Positions 32,487-42,777 are shown, counted from the stretch's first letter. The stretch: DNA of 64,000 nt from Cronobacter universalis NCTC 9529 (GCF_001277175.1 NZ_CP012257.1:3224001-3288000); one strand, 5' to 3'. A program made the numbers and translations. Notes: generated by a model from the sequence alone, not told the origin.

Positions 32487-33035
32487 TTAAAAACCAGGAT
32501 CCCAATCTACTTCAATGGTTTGAGTAGCGAGATCGACTTTCTTGATAACCTGCCCATCGAGGAACGGAAGTAACCGCTCCTTGATACCGAACGCATCTTT
32601 CAGGTTTGCCTTCACGACGAGCACGTCGTTCGACCCGGTTTCCATCATGTCGATGACTTTACCGAGGGTGTACCCTTCAGTCGTGACTACCTGGCAACCG
32701 ATAAGGTCTTTCCAGTAGTAGTCGCCTTCTTCGAGGTCCGGCAACTGCGAGGAATCCACGACAATTTCGCAATTGGTCAGCAGATTCGCGGCATCACGAT
32801 CGTCAACGCCTTTCAGCTTGATGATGATGTCCTGATTGTGGTGCTTCCAGCTTTCCAGCTGTACTTGCTGCCACTGACCCGCCTGCTGGATAAACCAGGG
32901 CTGATAGTCAAAAATGCTTTCGGCGTCTTCGGTGGAGGAAAACACTCTGAGCCAACCACGAATGCCGTAACAAGAACCCATCTTCCCGAGAACAATCGGG
33001 TTAACAGGGGCTTTAGCGGCGTCTTGCTTGCTCAT
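32487..33035 (-). CDS. rimM: 16S rRNA processing protein RimM
   Basis: RimM assists maturation of the 30S head and binds S19. The protein has an N-terminal RimM barrel ([19 protein letters not shown]) and a C-terminal PRC-barrel ([20 protein letters not shown]). ATG 33035 gives the E. coli length of 182 residues and the start MSKQ. A second ATG lies at 33038, and the GGTGG upstream is closer to it, so the start is uncertain by one codon. It follows rpsP by 18 bp. Confidence 0.95.
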   Translation of the reverse strand: MSKQDAAKAPVNPIVLGKMGSCYGIRGWLRVFSSTEDAESIFDYQPWFIQQAGQWQQVQLESWKHHNQDIIIKLKGVDDRDAANLLTNCEIVVDSSQLPDLEEGDYYWKDLIGCQVVTTEGYTLGKVIDMMETGSNDVLVVKANLKDAFGIKERLLPFLDGQVIKKVDLATQTIEVDWDPGF

Positions 33036-33053
33036 CATGACCACCGTGACAGA

Positions 33054-33362
<309 letters not shown>

Positions 33363-33376
33363 TTAAAAGCCCGAAA

Positions 33377-33404
33377 ATTTTACTGATTTCTGAGGAAAAA
33401 GCAA
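33377..33404 (-). promoter_or_regulatory. Probable rpsP operon promoter
   Basis: On the minus strand, -35 TTGCTT (33399-33404) and -10 TAAAAT (33377-33382) are 16 bp apart. The predicted leader holds a GC-rich hairpin (GCCGGGCTCC...GGGGCCCGG at about 33330-33357) just before the rpsP ribosome site, which could be a translational control element. Confidence 0.6.
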
Positions 33405-33451
33405 TCTGCAGTTGTAAGCCCGCTGTAAAAGGCCGTCGGCGGTGCAGTCAG

Positions 33452-33527
33452 TTCGGTGCCGGCGTGCGCGCAGCCACCGGAGCGTACACGCAGTACGTGA
33501 GGATGGCGAGCACACCCCGGTGCCGAA
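33452..33527. repeat. ERIC-like imperfect 76-bp palindrome between ffh and rpsP
   Basis: The outer arms TTCGGTGCCGG (33452-33462) and CCGGTGCCGAA (33517-33527) pair except for a central two-base mismatch. The centre has CGTAC-ACGCA-GTACG, and the segment GGAGCGTACACG...GTACGTGAGGATGGCGAGCAC recalls the core layout of enterobacterial intergenic repeats (ERIC type). It is non-coding. In transcripts from ffh it would fold into a long hairpin near the 3' end. Confidence 0.6.
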
Positions 33528-33548
33528 ATGGCAAACAAGCCAGGCCGA

Positions 33549-34910
33549 TTAGCGGCCAGGGAATCCCGGCGGCATCATCCCTTTCATATTCCGCATCATC
33601 TTCGCCATCCCGCCCTTCTTCATCTTCTTCATCATGCGCTGCATGTCGTCGAACTGTTTCAGAAGGCGGTTAACGTCCTGCACCTGCATCCCGCAGCCTG
33701 TCGCGATGCGGCGCTTGCGGGAGCCTTTGATGATTTCCGGCTTCGCGCGCTCTTTCAGCGTCATCGAATTAATGATGGCTTCCATACGCACCAGGATTTT
33801 GTCGTCCATCTGCGATTTCACGTTGTCCGGCAGTTGGCCCATGCCCGGCAGCTTGCCCATCAGGCTCGCCATGCCGCCCATGTTTTTCATCTGCTTGAGC
33901 TGCTCAAGGAAATCGTTTAAGTCGAAACCGTCGCCTTTTTTCAGTTTGGTGGCGAGCTTTTCCGCCTGGGCGCGATCGACTTTGCTTTCGATATCTTCGA
34001 TAAGCGACAGCACGTCGCCCATGCCGAGAATACGCGATGCGATACGGTCCGGGTGGAACGGCTCCAGCGCTTCGGTTTTTTCGCCGACGCCAAGGAATTT
34101 AATCGGTTTGCCGGTAATGTGACGAATCGAGAGCGCCGCACCGCCGCGGGCGTCGCCGTCCACTTTGGTCAGCACCACGCCGGTCAACGGCAGCGCTTCG
34201 TTAAAGGCTTTCGCGGTATTGGCGGCGTCCTGGCCGGTCATCGCGTCGACCACAAACAGCGTTTCCACTGGTTTGATAGAGGCGTGAACCTGCTTGATTT
34301 CGTCCATCATCGCTTCGTCGACGTGCAGACGACCGGCGGTATCCACCAGCAGCACGTCGTAGAATTTCAGCTTCGCTTCTTTCAGCGCCGCGTTAACGAT
34401 GTCGACCGGCTTTTGCGCCACATCGGACGGGAAGAAATCCACGCCCACCTGCTGCGCCAGCGTTTCGAGCTGTTTGATCGCCGCCGGGCGGTAAACGTCC
34501 GCGGAAACCACCAGCACCTTTTTCTTGTGCTTTTCGCGCAGGAATTTACCGAGCTTACCGACGCTGGTCGTTTTACCGGCGCCCTGCAGGCCCGCCATCA
34601 GCACCACGGCGGGCGGCTGCGCGGCCAGGTTCAGGCTTTGGTTCTCTTCGCCCATCGCCGCCACCAGTTCGTTACGAACAATCTTCACGAACTCCTGGCC
34701 TGGCGTCAGGCTTTTATTAACTTCATGCCCTACCGCTTTCTCTTTTACGCGGTTGATGAAGTCACGCACCACCGGCAGCGCGACGTCCGCTTCCAGCAGC
34801 GCCATGCGCACTTCGCGCAGCGTCTCTTTAATGTTGTCTTCAGTCAGGCGCCCACGGCCGCTGATATTGCGTAGCGTGCGCGACAAACGGTCAGTTAAAT
34901 TATCAAACAT
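33549..34910 (-). CDS. ffh: Signal recognition particle GTPase Ffh
   Basis: Ffh with 4.5S RNA forms the SRP, which delivers nascent inner-membrane proteins to FtsY. The 453-residue protein shows the N helical domain, the GTPase G domain with GLQGAGKTTS near residue 107, DTAGR and TKVDGDARGG, and a Met-rich M domain (MKNMGGMASLMGKLPGMGQ, MMKKMKKGGMAKMMRNMKG) that binds signal sequences and RNA. ATG 34910 gives the E. coli start MFDNLTDRL. It is divergent from ypjD. Confidence 0.98.
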   Translation of the reverse strand: MFDNLTDRLSRTLRNISGRGRLTEDNIKETLREVRMALLEADVALPVVRDFINRVKEKAVGHEVNKSLTPGQEFVKIVRNELVAAMGEENQSLNLAAQPPAVVLMAGLQGAGKTTSVGKLGKFLREKHKKKVLVVSADVYRPAAIKQLETLAQQVGVDFFPSDVAQKPVDIVNAALKEAKLKFYDVLLVDTAGRLHVDEAMMDEIKQVHASIKPVETLFVVDAMTGQDAANTAKAFNEALPLTGVVLTKVDGDARGGAALSIRHITGKPIKFLGVGEKTEALEPFHPDRIASRILGMGDVLSLIEDIESKVDRAQAEKLATKLKKGDGFDLNDFLEQLKQMKNMGGMASLMGKLPGMGQLPDNVKSQMDDKILVRMEAIINSMTLKERAKPEIIKGSRKRRIATGCGMQVQDVNRLLKQFDDMQRMMKKMKKGGMAKMMRNMKGMMPPGFPGR

Positions 34911-35072
34911 GATCTCTTGCCCAAGGGTAACTTTAGGCCGCCGCAGCGACACCGAGTAAGAATGTGGCGCAGTATAACATGAAGCCGCCCTGGTTGTGAT
35001 GCAACGGTTGGAGCAGGCGGCGCGTAACGCTATACTGCTTCTCTTTCTCTTCTGGCTAATCCGACATCCTAT

Positions 35073-35864
35073 ATGCCTGTTTTTTCACTGCTGGCGCTTG
35101 TCGCCTACTCGGTAAGCCTGGCGCTTATCATTCCCGGCCTGCTTCGCAAGAACAGCGCGTGGCGTCGCCTTGCGATACTTTCGGCGGTGATAGCGCTCGT
35201 CTGTCATGCCGTGGCGCTGGAAGGTCGACTGTTCCCGGACGGCAGCAGCGGCCAGAATCTCAGTTTGCTCAACGTCGGTTCGCTGGTCAGCCTGATGATC
35301 TGCACCGTAATGACAATCGTGGCCTCGAAAAACCGCGGCTGGCTGCTGTTGCCGATTGTCTATGCGTTCGCCCTGATCAATCTGGCGTTCGCGACCTTCG
35401 TGCCGAATGAATATATTACGCATCTGGAAACCACGCCCGGCATGATGGTGCACATCGGCCTGTCGCTCTTCTCCTACGCGACGCTGATTATCGCCGCGCT
35501 CTACGCGCTGCAACTCGCCTGGATAGACTATCTGCTGAAGAACAAAAAGCTGGTGTTCAGCGCCGATATGCCGCCGCTGATGGGCATCGAGCGCAAGATG
35601 TTCCATATCACCCAGGTCGGCGTCGTGCTGCTGACGCTGACGCTCTGCACCGGCCTGTTCTATCTTCACAATATGTTCAGCATGGAGAATATCGACAAAG
35701 CGGTACTGTCCATCGTCGCATGGTTTGTCTATATCATCCTGCTCTGGGGACACTATCATGAAGGCTGGCGCGGCCGCCGCGTGGTGTGGTTTAACGTCGC
35801 AGGCGCCGCTTTGCTGACGCTGGCCTACTTCGGCAGCCGGGTTATCCAGCAGTTCGCGGGCTAA
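35073..35864 (+). CDS. ypjD: YpjD, CcsA/CcmF-like inner-membrane protein
   Basis: The 263-residue protein has eight hydrophobic segments and belongs to the cytochrome c assembly (CcsA/CcmC/CcmF) superfamily. The tryptophan motif of true haem handlers is reduced to VLLWGHYHEGWRGRR near the C-terminus. E. coli YpjD is associated with SRP-dependent membrane protein biogenesis by position and has also been linked to the CorB transporter that follows. Its own function is poorly defined. No strong ribosome site is seen before ATG 35073. Confidence 0.9.
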   Translation: MPVFSLLALVAYSVSLALIIPGLLRKNSAWRRLAILSAVIALVCHAVALEGRLFPDGSSGQNLSLLNVGSLVSLMICTVMTIVASKNRGWLLLPIVYAFALINLAFATFVPNEYITHLETTPGMMVHIGLSLFSYATLIIAALYALQLAWIDYLLKNKKLVFSADMPPLMGIERKMFHITQVGVVLLTLTLCTGLFYLHNMFSMENIDKAVLSIVAWFVYIILLWGHYHEGWRGRRVVWFNVAGAALLTLAYFGSRVIQQFAG

Positions 35865-35882
35865 ACTTCTAAGGACATTCGT

Positions 35883-37172
35883 TTGGAACATATCTCAACC
35901 ACCACACTCATCGTAACGCTTATCGTGATGGTGGTGGTCTCCGCCTACTTCTCCGGCTCCGAAACGGGGATGATGACCCTCAACCGTTATCGCCTGCGGC
36001 ACCTGTCGAAGCAGGGCAACCGCGCGGCGAAACGGGTGGAACGTTTGCTGCGCAAGCCTGACCGGCTGATAAGCCTGGTGTTAATCGGCAACAACCTGGT
36101 CAATATCCTTGCCTCGTCGCTCGCCACTATCGTCGGCATGCGCCTGTATGGCGACGCGGGCGTGGCGATCGCCACCGGCGTACTGACCTTCGTGGTGCTG
36201 GTTTTCGCCGAAGTCCTGCCGAAAACCGTCGCGGCGCTCTACCCCGAAAAAGTCGCGTTCCCGAGCAGTTTTTTACTCGGCCCGCTGCAAATCATCATGA
36301 TGCCGCTGGTCTGGCTGCTGAACATGATCACGCGCGTGCTGATGCGCATGGTCGGTATTAAAGCGGATAACGTAGTGAGCGCCGCGCTCAGCAAAGATGA
36401 GCTGCGCACTATCGTGCATGAGTCGCGCTCGCAGATTTCGCGCCGCAATCAGGACATGCTGCTCTCCGTACTGGATCTGGAGAAAGTGAGCGTCAGCGAC
36501 ATCATGGTGCCGCGTAACGATATCGTCGGCATTGATATCAACGATGACTGGAAATCCATTGTTCGCCAGCTCACCCACTCGCCGCACGGGCGCATCGTGC
36601 TCTACCGCGAATCCCTCGACGACGCCATCGGCATGCTGCGCATCCGCGAAGCCTGGCGGCAGATGAACGAGAAAAAAGAGTTCACCAAAGAGGTGATGCT
36701 GCGCGCCGCCGATGAGATCTACTACGTGCCGGAAGGCACGCCGCTCAGCGTCCAGCTGGTGAAATTCCAGCGCAATAAAAAGAAAGTGGGCCTGGTGGTC
36801 AATGAATATGGCGATATTCAGGGGCTGGTGACGGTAGAAGATATTCTTGAGGAGATTGTCGGGGACTTCACCACGTCGATGTCGCCGACGCTTGCCGAAG
36901 AGGTGACGCCGCAAAACGACGGCTCGGTCATCATCGAAGGCAGCGCCAACGTGCGCGAGCTCAACAAAGCGTTCAACTGGCGCTTACCTGAAGAGGAGGC
37001 CCGCACCGTCAACGGCATGATCCTCGAAGCCCTGGAGGAGATTCCCTCCGCCGGCATTCGCCTGCGTCTGCACCAGTACGATATCGATATTCTGGATGTG
37101 CAGGAAAATATGATTAAACAGGTGCGGATTACGCCGGTAAAACCGCTGCGCGAAAGCGTGGAAGGCAACTAA
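35883..37172 (+). CDS. corB: CNNM/CorC-family membrane transporter (CorB/YfjD)
   Basis: This 429-residue inner-membrane protein is a member of the CNNM/CorC family, linked to Mg2+ and Co2+ transport or resistance. It has a DUF21 transmembrane domain (1-~190, with AYFSGSETGMMTLNRYRLR and GNNLVNILAS), a tandem CBS pair (~210-340, with DIMVPRNDIVGID and EYGDIQGLVTVEDILEE), and a C-terminal CorC_HlyC domain. The start codon is TTG at 35883, supported by AAGGAC 8 bases upstream and the family start. It lies 18 bp after ypjD, probably co-transcribed, and ends at a bidirectional terminator. Confidence 0.93.
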   Translation: MEHISTTTLIVTLIVMVVVSAYFSGSETGMMTLNRYRLRHLSKQGNRAAKRVERLLRKPDRLISLVLIGNNLVNILASSLATIVGMRLYGDAGVAIATGVLTFVVLVFAEVLPKTVAALYPEKVAFPSSFLLGPLQIIMMPLVWLLNMITRVLMRMVGIKADNVVSAALSKDELRTIVHESRSQISRRNQDMLLSVLDLEKVSVSDIMVPRNDIVGIDINDDWKSIVRQLTHSPHGRIVLYRESLDDAIGMLRIREAWRQMNEKKEFTKEVMLRAADEIYYVPEGTPLSVQLVKFQRNKKKVGLVVNEYGDIQGLVTVEDILEEIVGDFTTSMSPTLAEEVTPQNDGSVIIEGSANVRELNKAFNWRLPEEEARTVNGMILEALEEIPSAGIRLRLHQYDIDILDVQENMIKQVRITPVKPLRESVEGN

Positions 37173-37185
37173 CCGTATCCCATTA

Positions 37186-37215
37186 AAAAAGGCCAGTCGA
37201 TGACTGGCCTTTTTC
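37186..37215. terminator. Bidirectional terminator between corB and grpE
   Basis: AAAAAAGGCCAGTC and GACTGGCCTTTTT surround a 3-nt loop. It serves both convergent genes. Confidence 0.93.
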
Positions 37216-37240
37216 ATTACTACGTCCATTACGACGCGGC

Positions 37241-37834
37241 TTACGCCTTCGCTTTCGCGACGGTCACCATCGCGGCGCGAATGGTGCGGCCGTTCAGGGT
37301 ATAGCCTTTCTGCATCACCGCCAGTACGTGGTTCGGCGCAACGTCTTCCGATTCCACCATGGCGATAGCCTGATGCACGTTCGGATCCAGCGGCACGTTG
37401 GTGTCGGCAATCACTTCCACGCCGAACTTGCGCACCACGTCCAGCATCGATTTCAGGGTCAGTTCGATCCCTTCCACCATCGCAGCCATATCCTGATTTT
37501 CTTTGTTCGCCACTTCGAGCGCGCGATCGAGGCTGTCGATAACCGGCAGCAGCTCGTTGATGAATTTCTCGAGCGCGAATTTATGCGCCTTCTCGATATC
37601 CTGCTCGGTACGGCGACGCAGGTTTTCCATCTCCGCTTTCATGCGCAACACCGTGTCGCGCTCGCGGTTCTGGGCCTGCGTTAACTCCGACTGCAACCGG
37701 GCAATCTCTTCATCGCGCGGATCCACCTGCTCAGCAGATTCGGCAGATTCTACAGCCTCAACCTCTTCATGCTGCTCCGTGACGATCTCTTCCGGGGCTT
37801 GCCCGTCAGGCGTTTTCTGTTCTTTACTACTCAT
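37241..37834 (-). CDS. grpE: GrpE nucleotide exchange factor
   Basis: GrpE releases ADP from DnaK and acts as a thermosensor in the DnaK chaperone cycle. The 197-residue protein has an acidic disordered start ([14 protein letters not shown]), a long coiled-coil dimerisation helix (~45-110) and the C-terminal beta-wing with [12 protein letters not shown] and [19 protein letters not shown]. Length and ends match E. coli GrpE. A sigma-32 promoter precedes it. It converges with corB and diverges from nadK. Confidence 0.97.
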   Translation of the reverse strand: MSSKEQKTPDGQAPEEIVTEQHEEVEAVESAESAEQVDPRDEEIARLQSELTQAQNRERDTVLRMKAEMENLRRRTEQDIEKAHKFALEKFINELLPVIDSLDRALEVANKENQDMAAMVEGIELTLKSMLDVVRKFGVEVIADTNVPLDPNVHQAIAMVESEDVAPNHVLAVMQKGYTLNGRTIRAAMVTVAKAKA

Positions 37835-37875
37835 GAAATTCTCCGCGTTTATGCATTCGTATCGCTAACCTGGAT

Positions 37876-37905
37876 TATTATGGGGATCAGTTTGCGGGTT
37901 TCAAG
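37876..37905 (-). promoter_or_regulatory. Sigma-32 heat-shock promoter of grpE
   Basis: On the minus strand, -35 CTTGAA (37900-37905), a 14-bp spacer and -10 CCCCATAATA (37876-37885) are near consensus for sigma-32. The -10 lies about 40 bp upstream of the grpE ATG. Confidence 0.9.
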
Positions 37906-37956
37906 GGAAGCAGACAGATTGTCCCCCTTTCCACGCCTATAAGGACGACCAGGAAA

Positions 37957-38835
37957 ATGAATAACCATTTCAACTGCATCGGTATTGTCGGACATCCACG
38001 CCACCCTACCGCGCTGACGACGCATGAAATGCTCTGGCGCTGGCTTTTGGATCGCGGCTACGACGTCATTATCGAGCAGCAGATAGCCGAGGAGCTAAAA
38101 CTGAGCGACGCCCGCACCGGGACGCTGGCGGAGATCGGCCAGCAGGCGGATCTGGCGGTCGTGGTCGGCGGGGACGGCAACATGCTCGGCGCCGCGCGTG
38201 TTCTGGCGCGCTACGACATCAGCGTCATCGGCATCAACCGCGGCAACCTCGGCTTCCTCACCGATCTCGACCCGGACAACGCCCAGCAGCAGCTGGCGGA
38301 CGTGCTTGAAGGCCACTACATCCGCGAGCAGCGCTTTTTGCTGGAGGCGCAGGTCTGCCAGAAAAACTGCCAGAAGCGTATCAGCACCGCGATCAACGAA
38401 GTGGTCCTGCACCCAGGCAAAGTGGCGCACATGATTGAATTTGAAGTCTATATAGACGAGAAATTCGCGTTCTCCCAGCGCTCGGACGGCCTGATTATCT
38501 CCACGCCCACCGGCTCCACCGCCTATTCGCTCTCCGCCGGCGGACCGATCCTGACGCCGTCGCTCGACGCCATCACGCTGGTGCCCATGTTCCCGCATAC
38601 GCTCTCGGCGCGCCCGCTGGTGATTAACAGCAGCAGCACCATCCGCCTGCGCTTTTCCAACATGCGCAGCGATCTGGAAATCAGCTGCGACAGCCAGATA
38701 GCGCTGCCTATCCAGGAAGGCGAAGATGTGTTTATCCGCCGCTGCGACTATCCGCTGAACCTCATCCACCCTAAGGACTACAGCTATTTCAATACGTTAA
38801 GCTCGAAGCTCGGCTGGTCAAAAAAATTATTCTGA
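37957..38835 (+). CDS. nadK: NAD kinase
   Basis: NadK phosphorylates NAD+ to NADP+, the only route to NADP in the cell. The 292-residue protein has the catalytic GGDG motif at residues 71-74 ([14 protein letters not shown]), the conserved GFLTDL and the [15 protein letters not shown] motif that binds NAD. Length equals that of E. coli. ATG 37957 follows GACGACCAGGAA. The recN SOS region follows. Confidence 0.98.
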   Translation: MNNHFNCIGIVGHPRHPTALTTHEMLWRWLLDRGYDVIIEQQIAEELKLSDARTGTLAEIGQQADLAVVVGGDGNMLGAARVLARYDISVIGINRGNLGFLTDLDPDNAQQQLADVLEGHYIREQRFLLEAQVCQKNCQKRISTAINEVVLHPGKVAHMIEFEVYIDEKFAFSQRSDGLIISTPTGSTAYSLSAGGPILTPSLDAITLVPMFPHTLSARPLVINSSSTIRLRFSNMRSDLEISCDSQIALPIQEGEDVFIRRCDYPLNLIHPKDYSYFNTLSSKLGWSKKLF

Positions 38836-38855
38836 AACCCGCATCAGCCACTTTA

Positions 38856-38893
38856 CTGTATATAAAACCAGTTTATACTGTATGCAATTACAG
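38856..38893 (+). promoter_or_regulatory. Two LexA boxes of the recN promoter
   Basis: CTG-N10-CAG sequences occur at 38856-38871 and 38878-38893, both with the A/T-rich interior (TATATAAAAC and TATGCAATTA) typical of SOS boxes. They overlap the likely promoter, about 30-65 bp before the recN ATG. E. coli recN also has multiple LexA sites and is strongly SOS-induced. Confidence 0.92.
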
Positions 38894-38921
38894 CTCTGTG
38901 AGTTTATACAGGAAGGCGGCT

Positions 38922-40583
38922 ATGCTGGCACAATTAACCATCAGTAATTTCGCTATTGTTCGTGAACTGGAAATCGACTTTAACGCCGGGATGACCGCCA
39001 TCACCGGCGAAACCGGCGCCGGTAAATCCATCGCGATCGATGCGCTGGGTTTGTGCCTGGGCGGCCGTGCGGAAGGCGACATGGTGCGCGCCGGCGCCAG
39101 CCGCGCGGATCTCTGCGCCCGCTTCGCGCTGAAAGATACGCCCGCCGCGCTGCGCTGGCTGGAAGAAAACCAGCTCGAAGACGGCAGCGAGTGCCTGCTA
39201 CGCCGCGTTATCAGCAGCGATGGCCGCTCGCGCGGCTTTATCAACGGCACCGCCGTACCGCTCTCGCAATTGCGCGAGCTCGGCCAGTTACTGATTCAAA
39301 TTCACGGTCAGCACGCCCACCAGCTCCTGCTCAAGCCTGAGCATCAGAAACGCCTGCTGGATGGCTATGCGGGTGAAGGCGAGCTGATGGCGCAGATGGC
39401 GCAAAGCTACCGTCAGTGGCATCAAAGCTGTCGCGATCTCGCCCTGCATCAGCAGCAGAGCCAGGAGCGCGCCGCGCGCGCCGAACTGCTGCACTATCAG
39501 TTAAAAGAGCTTAACGAATTCAACCCGCACGCGGGCGAGTTCGAGCAAATCGATGAAGAGTACAAACGCTTAGCCAACAGCGGGCAGCTGCTTTCTACCA
39601 GCCAGCAGGCGTTAAACCTGCTGGCCGACGCGGAAGATGCCAACCTGCAAAGCCAGCTCTACAGCGCACGCAATCTGGTGACCGATCTCGTCGGCATGGA
39701 TGACAAACTCTCCGGCGTACTGAATATGCTTGAAGAGGCCGCCATCCAGCTGAGCGAAGCCAGCGACGAACTGCGTCACTACTGCGAACGCCTGGATCTC
39801 GATCCGAACCGTCTGTATGAGCTGGAGCAGCGCATCTCCCGTCAAATTTCGCTTGCGCGCAAGCACCATATCGCCCCGGAAGAGCTGCCCGCGTTCCACC
39901 AGAAGCTGCTTGAAGAGCAGCAGCTTCTGGACGACCAGGCCGATTGCCTGGAAACGTTGACCCTGGCGGTCAACAAACATCACCAGCAGGCGCTGGCGGT
40001 GGCTCACGCGCTGCATGAAAGCCGCGTGGGCTATGCCCGCGAGCTGACACAGCTGATTACCGACAGTATGCATTCGCTGTCGATGCCGCACGGCCAGTTC
40101 ACCATCGACGTGCTGTTTGAAGAGCACCACCTGACGGCGGAAGGCGCGGACCGCATCGATTTCCGCGTCTCTACCAACCCCGGCCAGCCGCTGCAGCCGC
40201 TCGCCAAAGTCGCCTCCGGCGGCGAACTCTCCCGTATCGCGCTGGCGATTCAGGTGATCACCGCCCGGAAGATGGAAACCCCGGCGCTGATTTTTGATGA
40301 AGTGGATGTGGGTATCAGCGGCCCGACCGCCGCCGTGGTGGGTAAACTGCTGCGTCAGCTTGGCGAATCCACCCAGGTAATGTGCGTCACCCACCTGCCG
40401 CAGGTCGCGGGCTGCGGCCATCATCACTTCTTTGTCAGCAAAGAGACCGATGGCGCGATGACCGAAACCCATATGCAGCCGCTGGATAAAAAGGCGCGCC
40501 TGCAGGAGCTCGCCCGTCTGCTGGGCGGCAGCGAAGTCACACGCAATACCCTGGCGAACGCTAAAGAGCTGCTGGCGGCGTGA
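38922..40583 (+). CDS. recN: DNA repair protein RecN (SMC-like)
   Basis: RecN is a cohesin-like ATPase that holds DNA ends and sister chromosomes together during double-strand break repair. The 553-residue protein has the Walker A GETGAGKS at residues 29-36, a central coiled coil (~160-370), and the C-terminal ABC signature [15 protein letters not shown] and Walker [18 protein letters not shown] 38922 after CAGGAAGGCGGCT gives the E. coli start [10 protein letters not shown]; an in-frame ATG at 38898 adds eight unsupported residues. The C-terminal LLAA fits the family degron for ClpXP. Confidence 0.97.
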   Translation: MLAQLTISNFAIVRELEIDFNAGMTAITGETGAGKSIAIDALGLCLGGRAEGDMVRAGASRADLCARFALKDTPAALRWLEENQLEDGSECLLRRVISSDGRSRGFINGTAVPLSQLRELGQLLIQIHGQHAHQLLLKPEHQKRLLDGYAGEGELMAQMAQSYRQWHQSCRDLALHQQQSQERAARAELLHYQLKELNEFNPHAGEFEQIDEEYKRLANSGQLLSTSQQALNLLADAEDANLQSQLYSARNLVTDLVGMDDKLSGVLNMLEEAAIQLSEASDELRHYCERLDLDPNRLYELEQRISRQISLARKHHIAPEELPAFHQKLLEEQQLLDDQADCLETLTLAVNKHHQQALAVAHALHESRVGYARELTQLITDSMHSLSMPHGQFTIDVLFEEHHLTAEGADRIDFRVSTNPGQPLQPLAKVASGGELSRIALAIQVITARKMETPALIFDEVDVGISGPTAAVVGKLLRQLGESTQVMCVTHLPQVAGCGHHHFFVSKETDGAMTETHMQPLDKKARLQELARLLGGSEVTRNTLANAKELLAA

Positions 40584-40594
40584 TTTTCTCTCCG

Positions 40595-40613
40595 GCGGGG
40601 CTCTGCGCCCCGC
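40595..40613 (+). terminator. GC-rich hairpin after recN
   Basis: GCGGGGC and GCCCCGC form a 7-bp stem with a 5-nt loop, followed by a poor T-run (GCTTTCGCT). It is a possible terminator of recN. Confidence 0.5.
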
Positions 40614-40800
40614 GCTTTCGCTCAGAAAAGCAGCAACAGAAGCGCGACGCGTGCTTTAATCGCTTTTTGCGCTAACTTTTTTCCTCCGCTACGGTCATAG
40701 TGAAGCGCCTTAAGGTTTTAAACTGACTGAAGGTTTATTATCATCGGCTAATTATGTATGAGCCGCGTGTTGCTCGGGCCCGAAAAGGAATCTAATCACT

Positions 40801-41145
40801 ATGCGCTGTAAAACGCTGACTGCTGCCGCAGCGGTCCTTCTGATGTTGACCGCAGGCTGTTCTACTCTGGAGCGAGTGGTTTACCGCCCCGACATTAACC
40901 AGGGTAACTACCTGACGCCTACCGACATTGCTAAAATCCGTATCGGCATGACGCAACAGCAGGTTGCTTACGCGCTGGGCACGCCGATGATGACGGACCC
41001 GTTCGGCAGCAATACGTGGTTCTACGTTTTCCGCCAGCAGCCGGGCCATGAAGATGTCACCCAGCAGACGCTGACCCTGACGTTCAACAGCAACGGCGTG
41101 CTGACCAATATGGATAACAAGCCGAAGCTCGACGCGCAGCGTTAA
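40801..41145 (+). CDS. bamE: Outer-membrane assembly lipoprotein BamE
   Basis: BamE (SmpA) is a small lipoprotein that stabilises the BAM complex and binds phosphatidylglycerol. The 114-residue precursor has a signal peptide ending LTAGC with lipidated Cys20. The mature domain carries the SmpA/OmlA motifs [29 protein letters not shown] and [13 protein letters not shown]. It follows recN by 217 bp and ends with a clear terminator. Confidence 0.97.
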   Translation: MRCKTLTAAAAVLLMLTAGCSTLERVVYRPDINQGNYLTPTDIAKIRIGMTQQQVAYALGTPMMTDPFGSNTWFYVFRQQPGHEDVTQQTLTLTFNSNGVLTNMDNKPKLDAQR

Positions 41146-41165
41146 TCGCGCGTGATGCTCAAACG

Positions 41166-41192
41166 AAAAAAGGTGCCTGTGGCACCTTTTTT
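41166..41192 (+). terminator. Terminator after bamE
   Basis: AAAAAAGGTGCC and GGCACCTTTTTT surround a 3-nt loop. It is symmetrical, so it may also act on the convergent rnfH-ratA transcript. Confidence 0.93.
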
Positions 41193-41248
41193 ATTGGGCG
41201 TTTTATGGCGTGCGCCTGATGCCCGCCAAAAGTAACGCATACCGCGGC

Positions 41249-41539
41249 TTACTTTTTCGCCGCGCGTTCGGCGCGCTGGCGGCGCAGCTCTTTCGGGTCG
41301 GCAATCAGGGGCCGGTAAATTTCCACCCGGTCGCCGTCGCTTAACGTATCGGCAAGCTTAACCGGGCGGCTGTAGATCCCGACCTTATTCTTTTTCAGAT
41401 CGATATCCCTGCGCAGCTCCAGCAGGCCGGAGGCGATAATTGCCTCTTCCACCGACGCGCCTTCGGGCAATTTTACCTTACGCAGGTACTGTTTTTCGGG
41501 CAGGGCATACGCCACTTCCACCTGAATCTCACCCGGCAC
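41249..41539 (-). CDS. rnfH: RnfH, ubiquitin-like fold protein
   Basis: The 96-residue protein is the toxin-antitoxin-like neighbour of RatA. It is named from rnf operons but of unknown function, with a beta-grasp fold. Family sequence is clear: [34 protein letters not shown] and [23 protein letters not shown]. The start is GTG at 41539, with AGAGGT eight to ten bases upstream, giving the E. coli length. It overlaps the end of ratA by 11 bp, which argues for translational coupling. Confidence 0.92.
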   Translation of the reverse strand: MPGEIQVEVAYALPEKQYLRKVKLPEGASVEEAIIASGLLELRRDIDLKKNKVGIYSRPVKLADTLSDGDRVEIYRPLIADPKELRRQRAERAAKK

Positions 41540-41966
41540 TGTAAACCTCTTTGGCGCGCTGCGAGAACGCCTGCACCATGCTTGAGGCGAGTTCTTTAAA
41601 GACCCGGCCAAACGCGAGCTCAATGAGCTTGTTGGTAAATTCGAAATCAAGATTGAATTCAATCTGGCAGGCGTCTTCGGTCAGCGGCGTAAATTTCCAG
41701 CCGCCCATCAGTTTCCTGAAGGGGCCATCGACCAGATGCATCAAAATGCTCTGATTGCTGATCAGCGTATTGCGGGTGGTGAACGTCTTGCTGATGCCGG
41801 CTTTCGACACTTCGACGGCGGCAGTCATCTGGCCCGGGGACGACTCCAGCACGCGGCTACTCACGCAGCCGGGCAGAAACTCCGGGTAGGATTTCACATC
41901 GTTCACTAACTTATACATCTGCTCAGCGCTGTAAGGCACCAGGGCAGTACGACTAATCTGGGGCAT
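41529..41966 (-). CDS. ratA: RatA, START-domain protein (ribosome association toxin / CoQ10-binding type)
   Basis: RatA in E. coli can bind the 50S subunit and block 70S formation when overproduced. Its family (COQ10/polyketide cyclase) also includes ubiquinone-binding proteins. The 145-residue protein is a complete START/Bet-v1 fold ([43 protein letters not shown]). ATG 41966 follows CAGGAAATACT. It is divergent from smpB. Confidence 0.92.
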   Translation of the reverse strand: MPQISRTALVPYSAEQMYKLVNDVKSYPEFLPGCVSSRVLESSPGQMTAAVEVSKAGISKTFTTRNTLISNQSILMHLVDGPFRKLMGGWKFTPLTEDACQIEFNLDFEFTNKLIELAFGRVFKELASSMVQAFSQRAKEVYSAG

Positions 41967-42114
41967 AGTATTTCCTGTGAGTCATACGACTTAGAAATAA
42001 TAACATTTATCATCCATTAAACAAAAACTCGCCGCCAGACATGCTAAGATAACCCTTTTCCACCCCGGGAAAGGGGTGCGTTTTACGACCGGATTACCTA
42101 TACTGAGCGGCACT

Positions 42115-42597
42115 ATGACCAAGAAAAAAGCACACAAACCTGGCTCAGCCACGATTGCGCTCAACAAGCGCGCCCGCCATGAATACTTCATCGAAGAAGA
42201 GTTTGAAGCAGGTCTGGCCCTTCAGGGCTGGGAAGTCAAATCCCTGCGCGCCGGTAAAGCCAATATCGGCGACAGCTACGTTATCCTGAAAGACGGCGAA
42301 GCGTATCTGTTCGGTGCCAACTTCCAGCCGCTGAACGTGGCGTCCACCCATGTGGTCTGCGACCCGACCCGCACCCGTAAGCTGCTGCTTAACCAGCGCG
42401 AGCTGGATAGTCTGTATGGACGTATGAACCGCGAAGGGTATACCGTGGTGGCGCTGTCGCTGTACTGGAAGAACGCGTGGTGCAAAGTCAAAATCGGCGT
42501 GGCGAAAGGTAAGAAGCAGCACGATAAGCGCTCCGACCTGAAAGAGCGCGAATGGCAGCTTGATAAAGCACGCATTATGAAAAACGCGGGGCGTTAA
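42115..42597 (+). CDS. smpB: SsrA-binding protein SmpB
   Basis: SmpB binds tmRNA and brings it to stalled ribosomes for trans-translation. The 160-residue protein has the OB-fold core ([44 protein letters not shown]) and the C-terminal tail [18 protein letters not shown], which mimics the missing codon-anticodon helix. ATG 42115 gives the family start MTKKKAHK. Its partner RNA gene ssrA lies 17.8 kb away, separated from it by the adhesin operon. Confidence 0.97.
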   Translation: MTKKKAHKPGSATIALNKRARHEYFIEEEFEAGLALQGWEVKSLRAGKANIGDSYVILKDGEAYLFGANFQPLNVASTHVVCDPTRTRKLLLNQRELDSLYGRMNREGYTVVALSLYWKNAWCKVKIGVAKGKKQHDKRSDLKEREWQLDKARIMKNAGR

Positions 42598-42607
42598 GCC
42601 TGGCGAT

Positions 42608-42636
42608 AAAAAAACCGGCGGCTGCCGGTTTTTTTA
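42608..42636 (+). terminator. Terminator after smpB
   Basis: AAAAAACCGGC and GCCGGTTTTTTT form the stem around a short GC loop, nine bases after the stop. Confidence 0.9.
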
Positions 42637-42643
42637 TGGGCGC

Positions 42644-42777
42644 GGTGGGTGCGCTGCGCTTACCCACCCTGGATGACTATATCGCCACTTGTTATCTCTG
42701 GTGGGTGCGCTGCGCTTACCCACCCTACAAACTTATGCATATACCTGCGTAGGGCGGGTAAGCGCAGCGCACCCGCC
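42644..42777. repeat. Cluster of three REP-like palindromes between smpB and the bap operon
   Basis: The 25-nt palindromic unit GGTGGGTGCGCTGCGCTTAC(CCACC) occurs at 42644-42668 and again at 42700-42724. An inverted, slightly diverged copy (GGCGGGTAAGCGCAGCGCAC plus CCGCC) lies at 42753-42777. A half copy follows near 42784-42798. They sit between smpB and bapD, whose stop codons converge here, the usual place for REP elements. Such units are typical of the REP/REPIN repeats scattered by RAYT transposases. Confidence 0.85.
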
